Shown piece by piece: positions 30,488 to 39,004 of a stretch of DNA of 64,000 bases. The translations under genes were made by a program, and so were the position numbers. A model generated the notes under the pieces. That model did no database searches and was not told where the DNA came from. It saw nothing but the letters and a program-made list of their open reading frames with translations. The DNA comes from Leucobacter sp042726155 (GTDB lineage: Bacteria; Actinomycetota; Actinomycetes; Actinomycetales; Microbacteriaceae), in contig NZ_JBHXHV010000002.1 in NCBI RefSeq assembly GCF_042726155.1, positions 372,001-436,000 of the forward strand, given 5' to 3'. Each line of letters begins with the position of its first letter. Position 1 is the first letter of the stretch.

Positions 30488-31547
30488 CTGTTGCTGCGAG
30501 CGGCAGTTGGCGTGCCGGAGCGAAATGCCCCGTCACCACGAGCAGCACGACAACGACGGCGACCGCGATCCAACCGCACGCGCCGAGCGGCATCGCGAGC
30601 GCGGGATCGAGCGGTGCCCCCGCGGCGGCGAGCACCGCGATCATCGCCGCCGAAGCATTCAAGGCACCATGCCCGAAGACGGCTGGCCACACTGACCCGG
30701 TGCGGAGTCTCGCCCAGCCGAGTAGTGTGCCCCACGCGATACACCCAATAGTCATCAGGGCGACGCCGCGCCAATCGGTGAGGCCGAAGTTATAGCCGAG
30801 CAAGATGATGGGCGAATGCCAGAGCCCCCAGATCGCGCCCGTAATGAGGAGCGCTGGCCACGTGCCGAGCGGCCGCAGCGCCGGCAGCAGCCAACCCCGC
30901 CAGCCGATTTCCTCACCGAACGCGAGCACGCTGTTTACCACGGCACCAATGGGCACCATCGCAAATTGCAGCGCGACAAGCACGCCGATCGGCGGCATGC
31001 TGGCGCGGGCAATGTCTGCCGTCTCTCCGCCGAGCGCAGCGAGCTGTGCGTCAAGCATCTCTTGGAACCCCGAGAATGTGACGAGATCGAGCCGCGCCCA
31101 TCCGAAGAGCACCGCAACGCCGATCGACACGATCACGATGACCAGGGGCGCAAAGATCGCCGCGATGATCGACCAGACCACCCGCTTTGCGGGGCGCAAC
31201 GGCCACATGCCAAGGAACTGCAGGCGTGCGGTCTTCGGTGTCTTCGCGAGGAACAGCGCGGCCAGCGTCGCCACGGCGGGCGTAAACATCATGATTGCGG
31301 CGAACAGACCGATCATGCCTGGGAATTCGGGCGCGTTCGTATCCATGCGCCACAGTGGCAACACCGCGACCCACGCGAGCCCGAACGCAATCACGACGAA
31401 GATCGCGACGGCGCCCCACGGCACGCGGGAGAGAGTTTGCGGGAGCACCGGGGCGAGAGGGGTGTCCTCGGTCGGAGGCAGCCCAGGCACGGCGGTTTCT
31501 CGGTCGCCGATGCCCGTCTGCGACTGGGGTCGCTGTTCGATGGTCAT
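30468..31547 (-). CDS. CPBP-family intramembrane metalloprotease
   Basis: 359 aa. About eight membrane helices. CPBP (Abi/CAAX-like) motifs: FGEEIGWRGWLLPAL (Glu-Glu and Arg), IWGLWHSPIILLG (His) and FGHGALNA (His), the predicted metal-binding set. Such proteins process or protect against peptides and bacteriocins. Residues 1-40 are disordered. Start ATG 31547 overlaps the stop of the DUF1648 gene (ATGA), so it is the third gene of the GntR-led operon. Confidence 0.92.
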   Translation of the reverse strand: MTIEQRPQSQTGIGDRETAVPGLPPTEDTPLAPVLPQTLSRVPWGAVAIFVVIAFGLAWVAVLPLWRMDTNAPEFPGMIGLFAAIMMFTPAVATLAALFLAKTPKTARLQFLGMWPLRPAKRVVWSIIAAIFAPLVIVIVSIGVAVLFGWARLDLVTFSGFQEMLDAQLAALGGETADIARASMPPIGVLVALQFAMVPIGAVVNSVLAFGEEIGWRGWLLPALRPLGTWPALLITGAIWGLWHSPIILLGYNFGLTDWRGVALMTIGCIAWGTLLGWARLRTGSVWPAVFGHGALNASAAMIAVLAAAGAPLDPALAMPLGACGWIAVAVVVVLLVVTGHFAPARQLPLAATVRRRGA

Positions 31548-32746
31548 GGCGTCTCCGAAGCACTCTGGTCGGTGCGAGCGTGGTTCGTCTCGCCTGTGGA
31601 TTGATCTGCCGGGACTTCAGTGGGCGACTGATGGGATGCCGCGGCGAGCACTGCCGCGCCGGTCTCCGCGTCGTCCACTGTCACGGCGAAGACGCGGCCG
31701 TCGCGCCGCTGAATCACAATGCCGTCACCCGAGCGCAATACGACACCGAAACGGTCGGGCATCCATCTCAACCCCCAACCGCCGAACTCCCCGAGTGGTG
31801 AAATTTGCGCGGCCGTAACGGATTTGATGTCACTTGCTGGCACCGCAAACACTGGCCACCCGAGTTTCGACCGCACCTCAATGCCGGTCGCGTCTGCGCG
31901 CACCCGGAAGATGCCGAGCATCAGCATCGCTGCGCTGAGCAGCAGACCAATGCCCACGTTGAGCCACCACAGCGGAACGTTGAGCACCAACATCCAGATT
32001 CCGCCTCCGGCTGTGAGCAGTGCGGCGGCGCTCACCACGCCGATGAACACACCAGACGCCCGTACGGTGTGCACCCACACGGCGCGTTCGGAGTGTGCAA
32101 GTTCGAGCGGCGCCGCACTATCGATCTCGCCTCGAGCGATGCGCACCCGAGGCTGCGCGAACCACGCCGCGACCGTGACGATGGCCCACGTGGCAAATCC
32201 GATGGCGACGAACACGTCGATCCCTGGCACGTCGCGCGCGTCTGAAACGTCGAGCTGCACCGCCATTGACACGAGAAGCAGGCCCTGCAGAAATATCGTC
32301 GTACCCAGGCTGAACGCCGCCATGAAGCGCTGCGACCCTGACCAGACGGGCATGGCGCCGCCCGCACCGCCGAAGCGAGCAAACGCCCACATCACGAGGG
32401 GAATTCCGATGCCGAGACTTGCAGCGATCACCGGGAACGTCCAGGCAGCACCGAATCCGTCTGGGCCGTCACCGCCCGACCAGTGCGTCGCCGCGGGGTC
32501 AGGCATACGCGGAAGCAGCAAGACCATGCTCACCACTGTCGCGCTCGTAACGATCAACGGTACGACCAGCCCAACCCAGAGCGCCGCTCGTCGCGCTTCG
32601 CGCAATTTGGCCTGGTCCGCTGACGCGGCCGCTGCGGCTGCGGCTGCGGCTGCGTCAGCGTAGGCGCCTGCGCCTGCGCCTGCGGAGCTGCTGCCAGTGT
32701 CGGAGCCCACGGCTCGCAGGTGGCGATCGTCTTGGGAGCTGATCAT
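31544..32746 (-). CDS. DUF1648 membrane protein
   Basis: 400 aa. An Ala-rich N-terminal stretch (about 20-45, encoded by hexanucleotide repeats) precedes a membrane protein with six to seven helices. DUF1648 motif: LLLPRMPDPAATHWSGGDGP, between helices 1 and 2, as in SdpI-like immunity proteins and regulators of the bacterial cell envelope. Position between a YtrA-like GntR regulator (4-nt overlap) and a CPBP protease (4-nt overlap) matches the envelope-stress and bacteriocin-immunity type of operon. Function is inferred. Confidence 0.87.
   Translation of the reverse strand: MISSQDDRHLRAVGSDTGSSSAGAGAGAYADAAAAAAAAAASADQAKLREARRAALWVGLVVPLIVTSATVVSMVLLLPRMPDPAATHWSGGDGPDGFGAAWTFPVIAASLGIGIPLVMWAFARFGGAGGAMPVWSGSQRFMAAFSLGTTIFLQGLLLVSMAVQLDVSDARDVPGIDVFVAIGFATWAIVTVAAWFAQPRVRIARGEIDSAAPLELAHSERAVWVHTVRASGVFIGVVSAAALLTAGGGIWMLVLNVPLWWLNVGIGLLLSAAMLMLGIFRVRADATGIEVRSKLGWPVFAVPASDIKSVTAAQISPLGEFGGWGLRWMPDRFGVVLRSGDGIVIQRRDGRVFAVTVDDAETGAAVLAAASHQSPTEVPADQSTGETNHARTDQSASETP
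32631..32681 (-). repeat. Two hexanucleotide repeats in the DUF1648 gene
   Basis: GCTGCG four times (32631-32654) and GCGCCT three times (32664-32681), in frame, coding the Ala-rich segment. Copy changes by whole units would lengthen or shorten the Ala tract without breaking the frame. Confidence 0.8.
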
Positions 32747-33144
32747 GCGGCGTCCTCCGCTACCGTAAAGTCTTGAGGCTCGGCGGTTACTAAGGGAACC
32801 TCGGTGCGAGAGATAAGGGCCGCGAGCGTGTCTGTCGAGACACCCGCCCGCGCGGCACGAGCGACGAGCGCAGCGACGTCATCCTTCAATTCAGTGATCG
32901 CTGCAGCGGCGCCCGTGACGACGGCTCCGCGCCGACGTCGCAGGTCGATCAGCCCCTCGTCGCGAAGCAACTGATAGGCGCGAAGCACGGTGTGTACGTT
33001 GATGCCGAGCCCGATGGCAAGGCTGCGGGCTGGCGGAAGCGTGTCACCTGCGTGTAGGTGCCCCGCAATCACCTCCGCCCGAACGCCGTCGGCAATCTGG
33101 GCATAGATCGGTCGCTCACTCGCTTCGTTGACTGTGATCAGCAT
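32743..33144 (-). CDS. GntR-family regulator, YtrA-like
   Basis: About 133 aa from ATG 33144 (GGAGG 8-9 nt upstream). A GntR winged helix (IYAQIADGVRAEVIAGHLHA, TLPPARSLAIGLGINVHTVL, LRDEGLIDLRRRRGAVV) is followed by only ~55 residues, the short dimerisation tail of the YtrA subfamily. YtrA regulators repress their own membrane-protein operon, which fits the two overlapping genes downstream. The upstream region near 33177-33200 has TATAGT and CTAGTT elements that may form promoter and operator. Frames starting further upstream lack support. Confidence 0.9.
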   Translation of the reverse strand: MLITVNEASERPIYAQIADGVRAEVIAGHLHAGDTLPPARSLAIGLGINVHTVLRAYQLLRDEGLIDLRRRRGAVVTGAAAAITELKDDVAALVARAARAGVSTDTLAALISRTEVPLVTAEPQDFTVAEDAA

Positions 33145-33274
33145 CTCGACACCCTCCCTAATGGTCATTAACCCTACATCAACTAGAACTATAGACACAT
33201 ATCGCCCGTTCTCCGCACGGATACCGGCCACCGAAACCGACCCCAGGGACGGCACCCCCTCGCACTTGCACGCG

Positions 33275-34216
33275 TCACACCCCTAATGCGTGGGCCACGC
33301 GCTCGGCGATCTGTCGATGTCCCCGCAGCACCTCGCCCGCATGGAATCGCATCACGAGGTACCCCTCCGCGCGAGCGCGGTCGAGTCGCCGCAGGTCTCT
33401 CAGGTATTGGCGCTGGTCGGTGCGGTGCTGCTCACCGTCATACTCGACGATGAGCTTGAGCTCCTCACACACGAGATCGAACCGCCCGATGAAACCCTCT
33501 TCGTCGTAGATCTCGCACTGAAGTTGAAAGTACTTCGCAAGCCCGTAGGCCTCGAGTATCAACCGCAGGAGCGTCTCCATGCGCGATTCAGCGCCGGTGC
33601 GCGCGAGCGCGAGCGCTCTGCGCGCTGTGCCAATGCCAACGAGACCGCGGCCTCCGAGGTGCTGCCAGGCCTCGCTAAACGAGTCAGGCGTGCAACCGAC
33701 AAGACCCCTCCGCGGGAGCACGAGATGATCGATCGCGACGACGAGTTCCCGCAGCGGCAACCGTTCTGCGGCTTGAATGAGCGCGAAGTGGGGAGGCGCA
33801 ACTGGCAGCCCTCGGCTGTCTGCGATCGGCTCCCACGCGTATCGTGTCGCGTGCCCGACCACGCCGGCTGCTCGACGTGCTCGTCGCGGCCATCGAGTCG
33901 TGACGTGCACGGGAAACCGCCCCGACTCGTGGCGGATGGGGCACCCCATCAGCACCAGCGCAGTCTCATGACTAAAGGCTTCGCCGTCGCGCAACAACAG
34001 AGCGAACGCCCTCGCCTCGCGCACCGGCTGAGAGTCAGGTGAATCGTGCAGCGCCCAAGATTGCGGTGCCCCAGCCCGCCTGCGAACCCCGTGGAATGGC
34101 CGGTCGAAGCGCGAGTGCCTGACGACGTTGGCGCCCATCCCAAGATGTTCGGCTCCGGCCGTGCGAAAGGGCCGGTCGCCCCAATTCGGTGGCAGGGGGT
34201 TTCGGGGAGTGGGCAT
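33275..34216 (-). CDS. DUF559 domain protein (Vsr/PD-(D/E)XK-like)
   Basis: 313 aa. The C-terminal ~110 residues contain RMETLLRLILEAYGL, FIGRFDLVCEELKLIVEYDG, EQHRTDQRQYLRDLRRLDRA and GYLVMRFHAGEVL, the DUF559 domain related to very-short-patch-repair endonucleases, with the E...D...E-Y-D core. The N-terminal part resembles AbiEi-type antitoxin proteins only loosely. Such single genes are frequent in actinobacteria, role unknown. Start uncertain: GGAGG abuts ATG 34216 almost directly. Monocistronic. Confidence 0.85.
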   Translation of the reverse strand: MPTPRNPLPPNWGDRPFRTAGAEHLGMGANVVRHSRFDRPFHGVRRRAGAPQSWALHDSPDSQPVREARAFALLLRDGEAFSHETALVLMGCPIRHESGRFPVHVTTRWPRRARRAAGVVGHATRYAWEPIADSRGLPVAPPHFALIQAAERLPLRELVVAIDHLVLPRRGLVGCTPDSFSEAWQHLGGRGLVGIGTARRALALARTGAESRMETLLRLILEAYGLAKYFQLQCEIYDEEGFIGRFDLVCEELKLIVEYDGEQHRTDQRQYLRDLRRLDRARAEGYLVMRFHAGEVLRGHRQIAERVAHALGV

Positions 34217-34344
34217 ACCTCCAGCTTGCCGATGTCACTCCGGCCGCGCCGAGAGGCGGCCCAAGTTGTGCACAACTAGTTCGAAAAACCCAAGATCCTC
34301 ACCTGTGAGCGTCCTCACCACTCTCCCCGCCCACGAGCTCCCCA

Positions 34345-34402
34345 TTCTGTCGTCGCAAATGATCCGATCGTGAAGCTGAAGGGATCATTTGCGACGACAG
34401 AA
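34345..34402. repeat. Perfect 21-bp inverted repeat
   Basis: 34345-34365 is the exact reverse complement of 34382-34402 around a 16-nt loop; core CTGTCGTCGCAAATGATCC. It is AT-richer than its surroundings and has no T-run after either arm. It lies in the 260-nt spacer between the DUF559 start and the dehydrogenase stop, which otherwise shows no gene. It could end the dehydrogenase transcript or be a mobile REP-like palindrome. Confidence 0.85.
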
Positions 34403-34476
34403 CGAGGGGCAGCGCGGCGCGGGTGAGCAGGGGCAGGAAGGGGCGAGGGCAGGGGCAGGGAAGTAGAGCCAGACCC

Positions 34477-35640
34477 CTAGAAGGCCGCGATGCCCGTGAG
34501 TTCGCGGCCGATCACGAGCTGGTGCACCTCGTCAGTGCCCTCATAAGTGCGCACGGACTCGAGGTTGGCCATGTGGCGCATCACCGGGAAGTCGGAGGTG
34601 ATGCCGTCGCCACCGAGAATGGAGCGCGCGGTGCCCGCGATCTTGATGGCTTCGCGCACGTTGTTGAGCTTGCCGACAGAAATCTGGCCGTGAGTGAGAT
34701 TGCCCGCATCCTTGAGACGCCCGAGGTGCAGCGCGAGCAGCAGCCCCTTTTCGTACTCGAGGAACATATCGGCGAGCTTCGCCTGGATGATCTGCTTGCC
34801 ACCGATCGGGGCGCCAAACACCTCGCGGGTCTGCGACCGTTCGACGGCGACCTCGAGGCACGAGCGCGCCGCGCCCATGACGCCCCACGCGATACCGAAC
34901 CGGGCCTCATTGAGGCACTTGAACGGCGACGACAGGCCCTTCGATCCGGGCAGGATCGCGTCGGCGGGAAGGCGCACGTCTTCAAGCACGATCTCCGTCT
35001 GCAGCGACGCGCGCATCGAGAGCTTGTTCTCGATTGCGGTGGCCTGGAATCCGGGGGTGTCGGTCGGCACGATGAAGCCGCGCACGATGCCCTCTTCATC
35101 CTTCGCCCAGATGACGCCGAGCTGGGCGACGGTGGCGAGGCCGATCCAGCGCTTCTTACCGTTCAGCACCCACTCGTCACCCTCGCGGCGCGCGTGGGTG
35201 AGCATCGTGTTGGGGTCGGATCCGCCCTGCGGTTCGGTCAGACCGAAGAACCCGATTGCCTCACCGCGGCCCATCGGCGGCAGCCAGCGCTGCTTCTGCT
35301 CTTCCGAGCCGAACTTGTAGATCGCGCCCATCGCGAGCGAACCCTGCACCGAAAGCGCGGTGCGGAAGCCGGAATCGACAGCCTCAAACTCCATCGCGAC
35401 AAGACCATAGGCGACCGACGATGCGCCGCGCAGGCCGTAGCCGTTCAGGTACATGCCGAAGGCGCCGAACTCGCCCACCTCGGGCAGCAGCTCGACGGGC
35501 AGGCGGCGATCTTCAAATGCCTGGTCGATGATCGGCCGAATGCGCGTCTGCGCGAATTCGCGCGCCTTGAGCTGCCACTCGCGCTCCTCCTCGGTCACAA
35601 AGTCGGCGACGTCAAACAGCTGGTCGATGGTGGTGGTCAT
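34477..35640 (-). CDS. Acyl-CoA dehydrogenase, probable glutaryl-CoA dehydrogenase
   Basis: 387 aa from ATG 35640, with AGGAG 5 nt upstream. FAD enzyme; glutaryl-CoA dehydrogenases oxidise and decarboxylate glutaryl-CoA to crotonyl-CoA. Motifs: MGRGEAIGFFGLTEPQGGSD (FAD/substrate), GKKRWIGLATVAQLGVIWAK, CLNEARFGIAWGVMGAA, and YEGTDEVHQLVIGRELTG with the catalytic Glu in YEGTDEVH. The glutaryl assignment rests on overall resemblance and on the upstream CaiB/BaiF CoA-transferase, since the two together form the known glutarate route. The leader holds six 13-bp repeats. A long frame beyond 35640 is a shadow. Confidence 0.85.
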   Translation of the reverse strand: MTTTIDQLFDVADFVTEEEREWQLKAREFAQTRIRPIIDQAFEDRRLPVELLPEVGEFGAFGMYLNGYGLRGASSVAYGLVAMEFEAVDSGFRTALSVQGSLAMGAIYKFGSEEQKQRWLPPMGRGEAIGFFGLTEPQGGSDPNTMLTHARREGDEWVLNGKKRWIGLATVAQLGVIWAKDEEGIVRGFIVPTDTPGFQATAIENKLSMRASLQTEIVLEDVRLPADAILPGSKGLSSPFKCLNEARFGIAWGVMGAARSCLEVAVERSQTREVFGAPIGGKQIIQAKLADMFLEYEKGLLLALHLGRLKDAGNLTHGQISVGKLNNVREAIKIAGTARSILGGDGITSDFPVMRHMANLESVRTYEGTDEVHQLVIGRELTGIAAF

Positions 35641-35671
35641 GAGGCTCCTCGAGTGAGACGGGGGTCGTAGG

Positions 35672-35749
35672 GGGTGAAGTAACCGGGTGAAGTAACCGGG
35701 TGAAGTAGCAGGGTGAAGTAGCAGGGTGAAGTTGCGGGATGAAGAAGTA
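35672..35749 (-). repeat. 13-bp tandem repeat, six units, in the dehydrogenase leader
   Basis: Units on the plus strand: GGGTGAAGTAACC twice (35672-35697), GGGTGAAGTAGCA twice (35698-35723), GGGTGAAGTTGCG, then the diverged GGATGAAGAAGTA (35737-35749). They fill the spacer between the CoA-transferase stop and the dehydrogenase start (ATG at 35640, minus strand). Period 13 is not a codon multiple, and no reading frame uses it. Confidence 0.92.
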
Positions 35750-35765
35750 GGAAAAGCGTGAAGCC

Positions 35766-37001
35766 CTACCGGGGCAGCCAATCGGCCTCCTGGTGCTCGC
35801 CGATACCGGGCGGCGGAACCTCGTAGTATGCGGGCGTCGCCGAGAACGAGATCGGTGTCGCCACGGAGCGCACGACCTGCGCGCTGCCGTCGGGGGCCGT
35901 AGCGGTCGTGGCCGCGACCGGTGCGAGCCCGAGTGAGTCCGCGAGTTCGAGCGCCTGCGCGATCGAGTTCACGCGGCCGGCGGGAATATTCGCCGCGGTG
36001 AAGGCGTCGATCCATTCAGCGGCGGATCGCGTGCGCAACACCCGCTCAAGCGCCGCCCGCAGCTCGACGCGATGCGCCACTCGCTGCGGGTTCGTGGCGA
36101 AGCGTTCGTCGGTGACGAGCTCGGAGATTTCGAGCACGTCGCACAGGCGCGAGAACTGGCCGTCGGTGCCGACCGCGAGCGCGATGGCCTGGTCGGCGGC
36201 GGCAAACGTCTCGTAGGGCGCGATCGACGGGTGGGCGTTGCCCATGCGACCGGGAGACACTCCGGTTTCGAGGGTGGACGACGCCTGGTTGGCGAGCGCC
36301 GACAGCAGCGAACCGAGCAAAGTCACCTTGACGTGCTGACCCCGCCCGGCGACGGGTGATCCTGCGGTATCGCGCGCCCGCAGAGCCGCCTGAATGCCGA
36401 TGACGGAGTTGAGCCCCGTGAGAATGTCAACGAGTGCGACGCCCACCTTGGTGGGTTCTCCCCCGGCCTCATCCGCCTGGCCTGTGATACTCATCAGCCC
36501 GCCGACGGCCTGCACCAGCAGGTCGTAGCCGGGGAGGTCGCGGCCCTCGGTGTCGCCGAACCCTGAAATCGAACAGAAGACGACGCCCGGGTTCTCAGCG
36601 GCGACGGCGTCGTAGCCGAGCCCAAACTTCTCCATGGTGCCGGGCTTGAAGTTCTCGATCACGACGTCGGCACTCAGCGCCAGCTCGCGTGCGCGGGCGA
36701 CGCCTGCGGGGTCGCGCAGGTCGCAAACGACCGAGCGCTTACCGCGGTTCACTCCCGCGAAATACGTGCTCTGTCCGGCTGCATTCACCGGCGGGCTCCA
36801 CTGCCGCGTGCCGTCGCCCTCTGGGCTCTCGATCTTGATGACGTCGGCGCCGAGGTCCGCCAAGATCATCGTGGCGTGCGGCCCCGCGAGCACGCGGGAA
36901 AAATCGGCGACCCGGATCCCGTGCAGCGCCCCGAACGGGGCGCTTCTAGTCTCGCCTGTGTGCTGCGGCTGCGTGTGCTGCGGCTGCCCGGTGCCCGTCA
37001 T
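35766..37001 (-). CDS. CaiB/BaiF family CoA-transferase
   Basis: 411 aa from ATG 37001 (GAGGAG 5 nt upstream; ATG 37019 is an alternative). Class III CoA-transferase moving CoA between carboxylic acids. Motifs: VADFSRVLAGPHATMILADL, GADVIKIESPEGDGTR, NRGKRSVVCDL, VVIENFKPGTMEKFGLGYDA, FCSISGFGDTEGRDLPGYDL (catalytic Asp in GYD) and GNAHPSIAPYE. With a glutaryl-CoA-type dehydrogenase downstream it most likely activates glutarate using succinyl-CoA. Divergent from a PucR-type regulator. Confidence 0.9.
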   Translation of the reverse strand: MTGTGQPQHTQPQHTGETRSAPFGALHGIRVADFSRVLAGPHATMILADLGADVIKIESPEGDGTRQWSPPVNAAGQSTYFAGVNRGKRSVVCDLRDPAGVARARELALSADVVIENFKPGTMEKFGLGYDAVAAENPGVVFCSISGFGDTEGRDLPGYDLLVQAVGGLMSITGQADEAGGEPTKVGVALVDILTGLNSVIGIQAALRARDTAGSPVAGRGQHVKVTLLGSLLSALANQASSTLETGVSPGRMGNAHPSIAPYETFAAADQAIALAVGTDGQFSRLCDVLEISELVTDERFATNPQRVAHRVELRAALERVLRTRSAAEWIDAFTAANIPAGRVNSIAQALELADSLGLAPVAATTATAPDGSAQVVRSVATPISFSATPAYYEVPPPGIGEHQEADWLPR

Positions 37002-37156
37002 TGGCGCGCTCCTCGTCATTGATCGTGTGTGGCCTGGGAGCGTCACATCTGCTCCGCGACCGCATTGCCAGTACCGCCAGTGTAGGCGGATTCGTGGAGC
37101 CGCCTGCTGCACGGCTTGCATATCTGCGACCGGCTCACCTGTGCAAGAATCACTGC
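37002..37156. promoter_or_regulatory. Divergent control region, CoA-transferase / PucR
   Basis: 155 nt. TTGCA at 37116-37120 and its inverted form TGCAA at 37142-37146 form a spaced dyad next to the regulator start, and two more TTGCA pentamers follow just inside the gene near 37180 and 37194. These may be PucR operator half-sites, but pentamers are weak evidence. GAGGAG for the transferase is near 37007-37012. Confidence 0.3.
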
Positions 37157-38689
37157 ATGGTCGCCTTCTCCCAGCTCCTTGCAATTCAGCATTTGCAGCT
37201 ACGTCTCGTGCAATCCGGTGCGGGCGATCCTGATATCACGTGGGTGTCGAACACCGAGCTGCTCGACCTAGGTGCCTACTTGGAGGGCGGCGAGATCATT
37301 CTGACCACGGGCCTCGCGCTCGCACCGGACGATCACCGCTGGCGCGACTTCGTCGCCGGCCTGAATCGCGCACGGGTCGCCGCAATCGGCTTCGGGGTCG
37401 GCGTCGTGCACGAGCGCATCCCGCCCCTGCTGGTGCAGGCGGCCAGCACGTACCGGGTCGCTCTGTTTGAGGTGCCGCTGCCCGTGCCGTTTATCGCCGT
37501 GAGCAAGGCCGTAGCTGAGTTGCTGCGGGCCGACGAGCTCGGCGCGGCACGCGGCGCACTGCAGGCGCAGCAGCGCCTGCTCGAGGGAGCCCGCGGCGAA
37601 CAGCAACCGGCGGAGGTGCTCTCGAGTCTCGCCCAGATGACGGGCAAGCATCTCGCGCTGCTCGGATCCGATGGCACGTCGCTCGCGGCAACCGCTGGCT
37701 TCGCCGCTGCCGATGCGGCGGCGGCGACTGAACTCATCGATCTCGATTCCGGCGGACGCTACCGGCTGGCCGTAGCGGGCGGGCCGCCGCTCACGCCCGA
37801 GGGTCGCTCCATCGTCGCCGCGGGCGCGATGGTCCTCGGCCTCGCCCTCGGCGGCAACCGCGCAGCTGACGGCCGCGAGCGGGAACGCTGGGAACGTCTC
37901 ACCGCGGCGCTGCTGGCGGGCGCGCCGGCCGCACACGGCATCGGGATCCTCGCCCCCGGTGTGATCATCTCCGAGCGGATGCGCGTGCTCGCGCTGCAGG
38001 GCGCGGCCGAAAACCTGGCGGCGTGGCGGCGCGAACCGCGTTCAGGTCTCGACCGGCTCGTCGCGCCGAGCACAGACCCCGGCCCGGTGCCCGGCGTCGA
38101 GCGCGCGTGGCAGATCGTTGACGATGCGGCGGCCTGCATCGACGCGGCGCTCGCTGCCGCGTCTGCACACAATCTCGACGTCGTCGTCGGGCGCCCGGCC
38201 GCGCGCGATGAGGTGGAACTCAGCCGCCGCTCCGCCGCCGCACGCCTCAGGTCCCTGTCGCCGACGGCGCCTCTCTATGCCGCTCCGCGGGTCCCCGCAG
38301 TCGTATGGGCCGACCGCGATACGCCGGTGCTCGAGGCACTACTCGAGGCGGAATCTGATGTGCTCGGCACAACTGGCTGGAACCCCGGGCTCTTATCCCG
38401 CCGCGTGCTCGGACCACTCGCGGAATCGTACTCGAGTTCGTACGCCGGAGCCGATGGCAACCCGGCCACAGTTAGCGCCGACGACCGTGCGATGCTTCGT
38501 GAAACACTGCGCACGCTGTTCGCGGCCGACGGGCAGCGCGGGCCCACCGCGACTGAGCTCGGCATTCATCGCAATACACTGCGCGATCGGGTGACGCGGA
38601 TTGAGCGGCTCACCGGCAGATCGCTCGCGGACCCTGACGATCGCGCTGAGTTGTGGATCGCGCTGCGCCTGGAGGAGTCCGGCGGGTAG
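37157..38689 (+). CDS. PucR-family transcriptional regulator
   Basis: About 510 aa from ATG 37157; an open frame from 37001 runs through the control region. The N-terminal PucR domain (about 5-125; VSNTELLDLGAYLEGGEIIL, then TTGLAL, FEVPLPVPFIAVSKAVAELL) is followed by a GAF-like middle part and a C-terminal helix-turn-helix of the HTH_30 type (TATELGIHRNTLRDRVTRIE, then RLTGRSL). PucR proteins control purine, amine or dicarboxylate catabolism by effector binding. Placement suggests it controls the divergent CoA-transferase and the dehydrogenase. No clear Shine-Dalgarno. Confidence 0.9.
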   Translation: MVAFSQLLAIQHLQLRLVQSGAGDPDITWVSNTELLDLGAYLEGGEIILTTGLALAPDDHRWRDFVAGLNRARVAAIGFGVGVVHERIPPLLVQAASTYRVALFEVPLPVPFIAVSKAVAELLRADELGAARGALQAQQRLLEGARGEQQPAEVLSSLAQMTGKHLALLGSDGTSLAATAGFAAADAAAATELIDLDSGGRYRLAVAGGPPLTPEGRSIVAAGAMVLGLALGGNRAADGRERERWERLTAALLAGAPAAHGIGILAPGVIISERMRVLALQGAAENLAAWRREPRSGLDRLVAPSTDPGPVPGVERAWQIVDDAAACIDAALAAASAHNLDVVVGRPAARDEVELSRRSAAARLRSLSPTAPLYAAPRVPAVVWADRDTPVLEALLEAESDVLGTTGWNPGLLSRRVLGPLAESYSSSYAGADGNPATVSADDRAMLRETLRTLFAADGQRGPTATELGIHRNTLRDRVTRIERLTGRSLADPDDRAELWIALRLEESGG

Positions 38690-38695
38690 CGCGGC

Positions 38696-38881
38696 TCAGC
38701 TCGCGGCTGGTGCGTCAGGCGCCGCGAGTTTCTCGACGTGCGGCTCATGCAGCGCGCGCAGGGCGCCGTTCATGTCGCCGTGGAGCACATCGTCGATGAG
38801 CTCATCGAGGGCCACAGCTTCGTTCGTGCCCTGGTTCAGCTCGACACGAAGCCCGTTGCTGGGGACATGGTTTTTCGTCAT
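38696..38881 (-). CDS. Small protein of unknown function, 61 aa
   Basis: Reads MTKNHVPSNGLRVELNQGTN, then EAVALDELIDDVLHGDMNGA and LRALHEPHVEKLAAPDAPAA. Acidic, without membrane segment. Not recognised. Gene reality is supported by TACTCT (complement of 38888-38893) exactly 6 nt before the ATG, the spacing seen at other leaderless genes here. Ends 7 nt from the convergent PucR stop. The following 38894-39004 holds nothing clear. Confidence 0.5.
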   Translation of the reverse strand: MTKNHVPSNGLRVELNQGTNEAVALDELIDDVLHGDMNGALRALHEPHVEKLAAPDAPAAS

Positions 38882-39004
38882 GCCGTCAGAGTACTCCCGC
38901 GAAGCTTAGAGCGAGACCACAATTGGGCATCACTTTGCCCACAGTTACGCCCACGCCCACGCCCGGAGGTGTCTGGGGCTAGCGCACAACGCACTCACGC
39001 CCGC

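Noticed and set aside
35672..35749. Possible CRISPR array
   Set aside because: Units of 13 bp in direct contact without spacers; no cas genes nearby.
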